In this document: in pieces, positions 15,522-20,867 of the stretch
How the letters are laid out: the number at the start of each line of letters is the position of its first letter
Numbering within the stretch: the stretch's first letter is position 1
IMG/VR virus record: IMGVR_UViG_3300009365_003805
Coordinates: 1 to 22,698 of that record
Strand: one strand, 5' to 3'
DNA: 22,698 bases
Source: a virus
Program-made: the position numbers and the translations under genes
Notes under the pieces: generated by a model
Database searches by the model: none
Told to the model about the DNA's origin: nothing
Seen by the model: the letters and a program-made list of their open reading frames with translations, nothing else

Positions 15522-15970
15522 TTTCTTGCCCAGCTCCGCCAACTCCTCCAGAACGACCTCAAAGAAAGACCATTCATAATCCCAGGCGTTGACGTGGCCG
15601 GCGTGTATTGCGTAAAAGACTAGTCGGTGGAGCTTCCTTCGGGACGAACCTCGTTCAGCAGTTTTCCTCCGACGTTTACGAGGCGACTCATCATCCCGAC
15701 GAAAGTAGGGTTTACCTCTTTCACCTGGTCGATCACCTTCTTAACGTCCGAAGGTGTGACACCATCCGCAACCATGGCGGCCAGCTCAAGGCCGGTACTC
15801 AAGGAGACAGCCTTCGCCGAGATCGGTTCATCACCGAAAAGAAGGTCGACCATATGGACCTCGCTTTTCGTATCCTCCATATCAGAGAGGACCTGGTCAA
15901 TCTCCTTGACTGTCAACTCCCGGGCCGTCACCTCACTACCGACAAACATCACTTTCCTTTCAGTTCCCAT
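15504..15970 (-). CDS. Tail-assembly chaperone, -1 frameshift long form (lambda gpGT-like)
   Basis: Past the short form's stop, the -1 reading frame stays open to a TGA at 15504-15506. It encodes a conserved-looking segment: Leu-Val-Phe-Tyr-Ala-Ile-His-Ala-Gly-His-Val-Asn-Ala-Trp-Asp-Tyr, then Phe-Phe-Glu-Val-Val-Leu-Glu-Glu-Leu, ending Lys-Lys-Ser-Ala-Asn-Lys-Ser. This has no good start of its own. The only slip-like site in the overlap is A-GGA-AAA (15668-15662). Slipping back one base there adds 52 residues, giving about 155 in total. A -1 frameshift at this gene is near-universal in long-tailed phages, and the long form is known to bind the tape measure in lambda. The site is weaker than lambda GGGAAAG (the GGA tRNA would re-pair with AGG), so its exact position is less sure than the event. 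Confidence 0.75.
15620..15970 (-). CDS. Tail-assembly chaperone, short form (lambda gpG-like)
   Basis: This 116-residue acidic protein (119 if a TTG at 15979 is used) is the short form of the chaperone that keeps the tape measure soluble while the tail assembles. The body is helical, with Thr-Ala-Arg-Glu-Leu-Thr-Val-Lys-Glu-Ile near the start, a Phe-Gly-Asp-Glu-Pro-Ile middle and Val-Lys-Glu-Val-Asn-Pro-Thr-Phe at the end, a familiar chaperone pattern. The start is ambiguous: GGAGG is 3 nt from the TTG and 12 nt from the ATG at 15970; ATG was chosen. It lies just before the tape measure gene and overlaps a -1 frame extension (15504). The leader contains a 21-base element also found before the secreted-protein gene at 1312. 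Confidence 0.85.
   Translation of the reverse strand: MGTERKVMFVGSEVTARELTVKEIDQVLSDMEDTKSEVHMVDLLFGDEPISAKAVSLSTGLELAAMVADGVTPSDVKKVIDQVKEVNPTFVGMMSRLVNVGGKLLNEVRPEGSSTD
15662..15668 (-). promoter_or_regulatory. Candidate -1 frameshift slippery site
   Basis: The minus-strand bases AGGAAAA, read in the chaperone frame as GGA AAA, allow the Lys tRNA to re-pair exactly after a one-base slip back; the Gly tRNA would re-pair imperfectly. The -1 frame is open from well upstream through to 15504. It is the best match in the overlap but not the canonical X-XXY-YYZ form. Confidence 0.5.
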
Positions 15971-15995
15971 TTGCTCCAACTACCTCCATTTCTTC

Positions 15996-16016
15996 ATTCA
16001 TCTAAAATCAAGATTT
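15996..16016 (-). repeat. Intergenic 21-base element, copy B
   Basis: Lies in the leader of the chaperone gene, nine bases upstream of its GGAGG, in the gap after the tail-tube gene. Copy A precedes the secreted-protein gene 14.6 kb away. Differences are limited to two bases. Confidence 0.5.
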
Positions 16017-16038
16017 AAAACTCAGACCAAAACGAAAC

Positions 16039-16803
16039 CTAGTACTTGATAAGCTCCCAGGTCCCCGCGGGTGTTGAAAGGATCTTGCCAGTAAGCTCGA
16101 TGGAGCTCAGGTCCTCAGAGATCCAGCCAAGATCACCGGCCGGCTCAAGTTGAGCCTTATTGACGATCACCTCATGATCGGACTGATCCGCCTCGTTACG
16201 GCCGATCAAACGCAGAAAGACATTGAAGGTCAGATTTTCCAGGGCCTTGATTGAGAAACCAGACTGAACGAGCCAGGTGTAAGTAACTTCAAGAGTATCG
16301 GCGTCGGTGATGGCGCCGCCCGGGATCACGTAGATTCGGCCCACCTGATAATCGACCTCATAGTCGACATCCACATCATAAGTAGTCGCACCACCAGAAT
16401 TGGTCACAACCGGCGGAGTCGCTGGATCCAGATTCCTGTTGTCGAGTTTCGCCCACTTGCCCTCACGAGCGACGATCTCTTCCGGAGTGCCTGTATTGTT
16501 ACCGGCGGCTTGAGAGTAATCAGAATCAGCACCAAACATGGCCTTGACTAGGTTGTCGCGAGTGATATCGGTCAAGGTGATTTTCACCTCTTGCTCGGTA
16601 TCACTAACAATACTGGTGATGGTCTGACCGAAATTCGCTCGGCGAGAACCCTTCTGCTCTTTCTTCTCGATGGAGGGTGCAGCGATCACAAAGGCCGAGG
16701 CGTTACCAACATCGAGCTCCCCCTGGGGAACGTCGTTCGCATCAAGGATCGCCATCTGGAGATCACCGGATCCCATAAATGATTCAGTTACATATTCAGG
16801 CAT
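16039..16803 (-). CDS. Major tail (tube) protein
   Basis: This 254-residue acidic, beta-rich protein is the likely tube subunit, stacked as hexameric rings along the tape measure. It opens with Phe-Met-Gly-Ser-Gly-Asp-Leu-Gln-Met-Ala, continues with Gly-Asn-Ala-Ser-Ala-Phe-Val-Ile-Ala near residue 33 and has a loop rich in Asp/Tyr-Val-Asp strands (residues 140-175). The end, Gly-Lys-Ile-Leu-Ser-Thr-Pro-Ala-Gly-Thr-Trp-Glu-Leu-Ile, is typical of tube proteins. GGAGG eight bases before the ATG in an AT-rich leader suggests high expression. Its place, after the terminator candidate and before the frameshifting chaperone, is the conserved one. No Ig-like extra domain was recognised at the C-terminus. 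Confidence 0.86.
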   Translation of the reverse strand: MPEYVTESFMGSGDLQMAILDANDVPQGELDVGNASAFVIAAPSIEKKEQKGSRRANFGQTITSIVSDTEQEVKITLTDITRDNLVKAMFGADSDYSQAAGNNTGTPEEIVAREGKWAKLDNRNLDPATPPVVTNSGGATTYDVDVDYEVDYQVGRIYVIPGGAITDADTLEVTYTWLVQSGFSIKALENLTFNVFLRLIGRNEADQSDHEVIVNKAQLEPAGDLGWISEDLSSIELTGKILSTPAGTWELIKY

Positions 16804-16824
16804 GACAAAAACCTCCTAAAATTA

Positions 16825-17304
16825 TTATTCTTGACCCGACCGGCGGGAAGATCCCAGCGGTCGAGAAATGAAAGACAGTAAAATTTTTCCAACATAGTAA
16901 GGGTGAGGCTGCAAACCGAGGGAGTCGCCAAAAGTCCAACGCAAAGGGAGCTCGAGTTTAGCCTCGGAAACAAAAGTCCGATTTTTCATGAGCCAAACCC
17001 GGAGGAAATCGAGCAGCCGATGAACCTCCAAAGAACCAGCCTCGACATTGCCATCGACCCAAGTTCCCACATAGAGAGCAGCGCCAGCCTTTGAATCCTT
17101 GAGAGCGTCCGCACCATCCAGGAAACGAACAACCACAAACGGGTAGTCTTCCCCCTGGCCCGGCTCAGATCCCTTCGGTGGCAGCCCGCCGACGAACACC
17201 CGCGGCGATCGTGGAGGAGCACCATCGACAGGATCCTGGAAGACCTGGTCGGCCAGAGCGGTTTCAAGAGCCGCCTTTATTTCCAACAGTCTCGCGCCGG
17301 TCAT
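16825..17304 (-). CDS. Probable tail-terminator protein
   Basis: This 159-residue protein has the layout of tail terminators, which cap the tail tube and stop its growth (lambda gpU role). It has an N-terminal amphipathic helix (Leu-Leu-Glu-Ile-Lys-Ala-Ala-Leu-Glu-Thr-Ala-Leu), then a Tyr-Pro-Phe-Val-Val-Val-Arg-Phe strand, a Leu-Tyr-Val-Gly-Thr-Trp strand, a helix containing Leu-Leu-Asp-Phe-Leu-Arg-Val-Trp-Leu and a C-terminal strand. Placement between a gpZ-like gene and the tail-tube gene is where a terminator is expected. It overlaps the preceding gene by 4 nt (ATGA). Sequence similarity in this family is low, so the call is mainly from fold pattern and order. Confidence 0.55.
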   Translation of the reverse strand: MTGARLLEIKAALETALADQVFQDPVDGAPPRSPRVFVGGLPPKGSEPGQGEDYPFVVVRFLDGADALKDSKAGAALYVGTWVDGNVEAGSLEVHRLLDFLRVWLMKNRTFVSEAKLELPLRWTFGDSLGLQPHPYYVGKILLSFISRPLGSSRRSGQE

Positions 17305-17933
17305 AAGAGCCCAGCCTCCCGGAGGACCTGGTCGGATTCACGTCGGAGATTTTTAGAGAGACGCTCGTCAAGAGCTTCCTCGAAACCGTCGACAATCTCG
17401 TCAGACTCAAGAAGAGAGATCGGATCCGGACCGAACCGCTCGCGGATCGGCGCCCGCCCCTCGGCCTCGCGCTGGAATATTCCAACATGCCCGGATCGCA
17501 TCCTGGCCACAAAGGAACCTGGAAGCGTTGAGCGACCTTTCGCAAGGTTGACCAAAAACGAGGCGCCAACAGGCGGACTATATTTTCCGCCTCGCCTTGT
17601 GGTGGCCGTGGCAGCTCCGCCGGACTTGGCAAGAGTCGGCCGGCCGGAATACCTATAGAGCGAGATCCCGGCTTTAGCGGCACCGTTTATACTGGCCACC
17701 AGCTCGGCGTCGGAATAAGACGCCCGCTTGACATACAACCCGCGACGAACATCACCGGCCCGAACATTGAACCGAGATCGGATCGCTCGAGAGGCGTCGG
17801 TGATTCCACCGCGTACCGTAATATTAAGAGCCCGAACGATGGACTTTCGGATCCCACCCGGGACCTGGGCCACTCCAGCCAGGAGGAGATCAAGATCCGC
17901 GTCATCCGCGTATAAATTGAAATCTCCGCTCAT
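17301..17933 (-). CDS. Tail-completion / minor tail protein, gpZ-like
   Basis: This 210-residue basic protein looks like the lambda gpZ family (Phage tail protein Z), which helps finish the head-proximal end of the tail. Supporting features are the opening Ala-Leu-Asn-Ile-Thr-Val-Arg-Gly-Gly-Ile-Thr-Asp-Ala-Ser segment (an all-helical start around residues 35-50), Arg-Phe-Asn-Val-Arg-Ala-Gly-Asp-Val-Arg-Arg-Gly-Leu, and a middle part ending Phe-Val-Ala-Arg-Met-Arg-Ser-Gly-His-Val-Gly-Ile-Phe-Gln-Arg, a motif seen in these proteins and in HK97 gp10-like neck proteins. The C-terminal 40 residues are helical. The position before the tail-terminator candidate fits. Four-base ATGA overlaps occur at both ends. 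Confidence 0.68.
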   Translation of the reverse strand: MSGDFNLYADDADLDLLLAGVAQVPGGIRKSIVRALNITVRGGITDASRAIRSRFNVRAGDVRRGLYVKRASYSDAELVASINGAAKAGISLYRYSGRPTLAKSGGAATATTRRGGKYSPPVGASFLVNLAKGRSTLPGSFVARMRSGHVGIFQREAEGRAPIRERFGPDPISLLESDEIVDGFEEALDERLSKNLRRESDQVLREAGLL

Positions 17934-18238
17934 GAGATATTCCTCGACAACTCCATCTCGACACCAGGCTCAAGAGGATCCACGGCGTCGACGAACCAGT
18001 CCTCACCGTCAAAAGGGATATATTGCCCGGGAACAATACCGGCCGCGTCGGCCGCCGACAGGTAAAGCCGGCGACGTTGAATATTGATTCCAACGTCCTG
18101 GCGATCCTGGTCATAAGAGATCGGCTCCCAAACCAGGGAAACAGTATTCCCGTTGAAGTCGATCTCCACGGCGTCCTCGCTTTCCTCGGAAAGAGTGAAA
18201 GCGAGGTCGTCGGCCATATGTTCTCGAGCGGTTGCCAT
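17930..18238 (-). CDS. Probable head-tail joining (neck) protein
   Basis: This 102-residue acidic protein sits between the decoration protein and the gpZ-like gene, the slot occupied in lambda-type phages by head-completion proteins such as gpFII. It has a helical start (Arg-Glu-His-Met-Ala-Asp-Asp-Leu) followed by a beta-rich region with Tyr-Ile-Pro-Phe-Asp-Gly-Glu-Asp-Trp-Phe-Val-Asp-Ala-Val-Asp near residue 75, a pattern common in small neck adaptors. The ribosome binding site is weak (no GGAG within 15 bases), and the upstream stop is only six bases away, so translation may depend on coupling. Its stop overlaps the next start as ATGA. No catalytic motif is seen. The function is assigned by position and size. 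Confidence 0.5.
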   Translation of the reverse strand: MATAREHMADDLAFTLSEESEDAVEIDFNGNTVSLVWEPISYDQDRQDVGINIQRRRLYLSAADAAGIVPGQYIPFDGEDWFVDAVDPLEPGVEMELSRNIS

Positions 18239-18244
18239 TGCTGA

Positions 18245-18577
18245 TTACTTGTTGATCAGGATATTGACAGACGCGGAAGCGTCGGCCGCAGCGGCCGCAG
18301 CCACACCGGCCAGCGTGTTGTCGGTACTGGTCAAGGTCAAGGCCTTTGCCGTGTCGTCCCAATAAAGGAGAACCCCCTCACCAACAGCGCCAGCGCCGTC
18401 ATAGGGCAAATTCCATACCTCATCCACCGCCGCCTCGCCCTGGGCACCGTCGGCGATATCCCCCAGGGCCACAGCGAGAATTGATCCAACCAGGAACGCC
18501 TCACCGGAAACAATATCGGCGCCGGTCCCATTAGTGACCGTCAACACCTTTCCTTCCTGCACATGATTTTGAGCCAT
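18245..18577 (-). CDS. DUF2190-type capsid decoration (cement) protein
   Basis: This 110-residue protein follows the capsid gene, the usual place for a decoration protein that stabilises the expanded shell. The sequence fits the DUF2190 family: an N-terminal Val-Leu-Thr-Val-Thr-Asn-Gly-Thr-Gly strand, a Ser-Gly-Glu-Ala-Phe-Leu-Val-Gly segment, a Gly-Val-Leu-Leu-Tyr-Trp-Asp-Asp segment and an Ala-Gly-Val-Ala-Ala-Ala-Ala-Ala-Ala-Asp-Ala-Ser-Ala end. It is rich in Ala, Gly and Val and has no cysteines, as expected for a small beta barrel. The start is well supported: GGAGG lies eight bases upstream of the ATG in an AT-rich leader (about 94 nt gap from the capsid stop), suggesting strong expression. 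Copies would be expected to be close in number to the capsid subunits. Confidence 0.83.
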   Translation of the reverse strand: MAQNHVQEGKVLTVTNGTGADIVSGEAFLVGSILAVALGDIADGAQGEAAVDEVWNLPYDGAGAVGEGVLLYWDDTAKALTLTSTDNTLAGVAAAAAADASASVNILINK

Positions 18578-18633
18578 GATCTAAACCTCCAAAGGTTTTT
18601 AGATTTAAAAAACAAGAGACTTCACCCTTCGCG

Positions 18634-18660
18634 GATCCGGACGACCTGGTCGCCCGGATC
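18634..18660 (-). other. Hairpin after the capsid gene
   Basis: Eleven bases after the capsid stop codon the transcript can form a 12-pair stem, GATCCGGGCGAC / GTCGTCCGGATC, with a CAG loop. One pair is G-U in the minus-strand RNA but would be A-C on the plus strand, so the fold favours the minus transcript. No T-run follows directly; a weak T-run comes about 20 bases later. It is more likely an mRNA-stabilising, processing or partial attenuation element between the capsid and decoration genes than a full terminator. Confidence 0.5.
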
Positions 18661-18671
18661 ACATTGACGAA

Positions 18672-20135
18672 TTAGTCGCCTCCTCCTCCTCCCGAACCTG
18701 GGTTCATGAAAGCACCTTTCGAGCCCACCAGGCCAGCGCCGAAATCGTGGCGGACCTTGAGCTCCAGCGCGTCGGAATCAAAATTCACTCTCTCCTCGAT
18801 ATATGGCTGCTCCTCACCCTCGAGGAAGGCAACTTCGATAACCGGCGCTCGATTCGGAGAGGCAAACAGATACCAAGCCTCAGTTGAAACATCGTCGAGA
18901 CGAGGCTCTGCGATCGGAGTCAATTTGCCAGCGTGTGGATTGAAAGTACCGGCTGGCATACCAGAGACAGGCAAGGTCGCGGAACGGAGAAGGATCTCGG
19001 AATCCATTTCCTGGGCCGTGGGAACAAGGAGAAACTCGGGCATAATATCCAGATTTGCGCCGGCCGTTCCTTTTTGCTTCCGCATCATGCTACGGCCAGC
19101 CTTGAGGTTGTCGGCATCCACAGCACCTAAATTCGCCCCGGTCTCTTCGAGGTTTTTATGAACCGCGGAAAACAGCGCGTTACCGTCAGAAAGATCCGGA
19201 TTACTGAGAATCAAAGAGTAGACCGCGTCGGATTCCATCCGGCGAGCAGAGTCGCCGAATAGCCTCGTCCCGCGAGTAAAGGCGCGAAGGTCATCGTTAA
19301 TAATCATCTGACGAGTAAAGATGATCTTGATACCCTTGGTCACAACCCTGTAAGACTCTTTCGAGTCGGTGAGTTTGGCGGTTCTATACTCACCGTTTTC
19401 ATTCAAGGGCAAGAGATCCGGAGCGCCGGAAAGCTCGATACCATGAATATCTTTGAAGTCCGTCGCATCGGTCACAGTCACAATGGGTCGCCAAGTTGAA
19501 GGAGCCTCATCGTATGCCCCTATCAAATGCTTATTGGCCAGGGCCGACATAAGGGCGGGAAAGTCTGAAGTTGAACCAGAAGCCAAAGCACGAGAGACAA
19601 CCTCCCGACGACTCAAACCCTCGACACGTTCGCCGGCCAAAACCAAACACTGGCGGACGATATGCAACATAGACCGACCACGGAGCTCTTGAGCACCGAC
19701 GGCCGGAGCATCGACACTAATTCCAGAACGCAGAGAAAGAGCGTCAGCCGCCGCGTTACGGAATTTATCCCGGGCCTCGGTTTCAACGGTAATACCGGCA
19801 CCGGCACCGACAGGAGTCGACTTTTTCGCCAGGTCGTCAAGAATCTGCTTGCGGACCTGGTCCATATCCATACCGGCGGCTATAAATTCTCGGCCTCGTT
19901 GCTCACCCAAACCGGCAACGGAAACGGCGTCGAGGATATCGGCGGTCCGCTTTCTCTCGGCGGCCACCGCCTCGGCCTTTACCTGTTCATTGTCGACAGG
20001 CTGAGCAGCTGGAGCCGGAGGAGTCGCGGGAGTCTCGGGAGCTCGGCCGCCGTCTCCAGCGCCGGAGTCCGCCCGGTGACCGCATTCGCACCGGACCCCG
20101 TCAAAATCCTTTCCACAGTCAGGACACTTCTTCAT
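18672..20135 (-). CDS. Possible internally initiated scaffold-capsid product
   Basis: Inside the fusion gene, in the same frame, codon 245 is an ATG preceded by AGAGGTGA with a four-base gap (AAAC). This is a better ribosome binding site than many true starts in the window. Initiation here would give a 487-residue protein lacking the protease but keeping the Cys/His knuckle, the scaffold-like region and the whole capsid domain. Lambda makes its scaffold Nu3 from an internal start within the protease gene C, and a capsid needs hundreds of shell subunits but few proteases. It is therefore reasonable that this is the main capsid precursor. The signal is seen directly; the use of it is inferred. 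The alternative is chance purine-rich sequence, with capsid released only by proteolysis. Confidence 0.6.
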   Translation of the reverse strand: MKKCPDCGKDFDGVRCECGHRADSGAGDGGRAPETPATPPAPAAQPVDNEQVKAEAVAAERKRTADILDAVSVAGLGEQRGREFIAAGMDMDQVRKQILDDLAKKSTPVGAGAGITVETEARDKFRNAAADALSLRSGISVDAPAVGAQELRGRSMLHIVRQCLVLAGERVEGLSRREVVSRALASGSTSDFPALMSALANKHLIGAYDEAPSTWRPIVTVTDATDFKDIHGIELSGAPDLLPLNENGEYRTAKLTDSKESYRVVTKGIKIIFTRQMIINDDLRAFTRGTRLFGDSARRMESDAVYSLILSNPDLSDGNALFSAVHKNLEETGANLGAVDADNLKAGRSMMRKQKGTAGANLDIMPEFLLVPTAQEMDSEILLRSATLPVSGMPAGTFNPHAGKLTPIAEPRLDDVSTEAWYLFASPNRAPVIEVAFLEGEEQPYIEERVNFDSDALELKVRHDFGAGLVGSKGAFMNPGSGGGGGD

Positions 20136-20867
20136 GTTTTCACCTCTTGCATTGTTGTTGACAGAATCGCGATCGCCAGGACTACCGACCAGAGCTCGCA
20201 CCTTTGCGAGACGGTCCGCCCCAATGGGCACCAGCGACAACTCTTTTATGGCCCACCTGGTCGAAACCTTGAGCGGACCTTCGTATTCTTTTCCGTTGAT
20301 TAATTGTTTCTCGCCTTCCGGGATGTAATAGGAGGGCTCGAGGACCTCATACCCGACAGAAACGTCGGTTAAGTGACCTTCCTCCACCTTGACCTTTGCG
20401 GCGGCGGCGCGTTCATCGGCGGAGAAATCTATCTGGCAATCTTGCCCCGGGTATCCCTCAACGTCGCAACGCTGGAAGTCACCGGCCGAGCCGAATAAAT
20501 CGTCGATACTGGCCCGGGAATGGGTATCAAGAACAGGAACGCGACCGGAATCTGGAAGGATCATTCCGTCGGCGACAAGCACCTCGCGAACGAAATCCCA
20601 GCGTTCCCAATCCCATACCGTGGCCGGGAGCTCAGTCGTCGCAACAAAGCGACAAGAGCCGGCCTCGGCGTCAAAGGTCCCCGGCCTCACTACTCCGGAG
20701 CGAACAGATAATCCCTCTCGCAAGCCAGCGGCGACCAGGGCCTCACGGACATCCTCGCGATCCATAGACTTACCTGGACCGGCACCATCTCGGAGCTGAA
20801 TCCCTCGAGCGGCTCGGGCTTTTTCTTTACGTGCTCTTTTCTTCTTTCTCTTTGCTCGTGACTTCAT
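18672..20867 (-). CDS. Prohead protease / scaffold / major capsid protein fusion
   Basis: This single 731-residue chain joins the capsid protease and the shell subunit. Residues 1-20 are very basic (Arg/Lys-rich). Residues 50-230 look like an HK97-type S78 prohead protease, with His116 in Leu-Asp-Thr-His-Ser, Ser170 in Asp-Val-Ser-Val-Gly-Tyr and the Lys-Glu-Leu-Ser-Leu-Val-Pro-Ile block near 208. Residues 245-264 form a Cys/His knuckle. Residues 265-390 are Pro/Ala-rich then helical and probably act as scaffold. Residues 390-731 are the capsid part, resembling the Mu gpT-like/HK97-fold families, and end in a run of glycines. The start has AAGGGG seven bases upstream and an ATGA overlap with portal. 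Protease-capsid fusions are known in several phage groups. A strong internal start at codon 245 suggests that two products are made. Confidence 0.93.
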   Translation of the reverse strand: MKSRAKRKKKRARKEKARAARGIQLRDGAGPGKSMDREDVREALVAAGLREGLSVRSGVVRPGTFDAEAGSCRFVATTELPATVWDWERWDFVREVLVADGMILPDSGRVPVLDTHSRASIDDLFGSAGDFQRCDVEGYPGQDCQIDFSADERAAAAKVKVEEGHLTDVSVGYEVLEPSYYIPEGEKQLINGKEYEGPLKVSTRWAIKELSLVPIGADRLAKVRALVGSPGDRDSVNNNARGENMKKCPDCGKDFDGVRCECGHRADSGAGDGGRAPETPATPPAPAAQPVDNEQVKAEAVAAERKRTADILDAVSVAGLGEQRGREFIAAGMDMDQVRKQILDDLAKKSTPVGAGAGITVETEARDKFRNAAADALSLRSGISVDAPAVGAQELRGRSMLHIVRQCLVLAGERVEGLSRREVVSRALASGSTSDFPALMSALANKHLIGAYDEAPSTWRPIVTVTDATDFKDIHGIELSGAPDLLPLNENGEYRTAKLTDSKESYRVVTKGIKIIFTRQMIINDDLRAFTRGTRLFGDSARRMESDAVYSLILSNPDLSDGNALFSAVHKNLEETGANLGAVDADNLKAGRSMMRKQKGTAGANLDIMPEFLLVPTAQEMDSEILLRSATLPVSGMPAGTFNPHAGKLTPIAEPRLDDVSTEAWYLFASPNRAPVIEVAFLEGEEQPYIEERVNFDSDALELKVRHDFGAGLVGSKGAFMNPGSGGGGGD
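20136..20147 (-). promoter_or_regulatory. Internal ribosome binding site in the protease-capsid gene
   Basis: On the minus strand the bases read AGAGGTGAAAAC directly before an in-frame ATG at 20135. AGAGGTGA pairs well with the 3' end of 16S rRNA and the spacing is within the normal range. It falls at the protease/scaffold border of the fusion, where an internal start would be useful, rather than inside a folded domain. Confidence 0.65.

Noticed and set aside
19662-20303. 213-codon plus-strand open frame opposite the protease-capsid fusion
   Set aside because: Fully antisense to conserved protease and capsid domains, with no promoter or binding site seen; its composition is that of a shadow frame.
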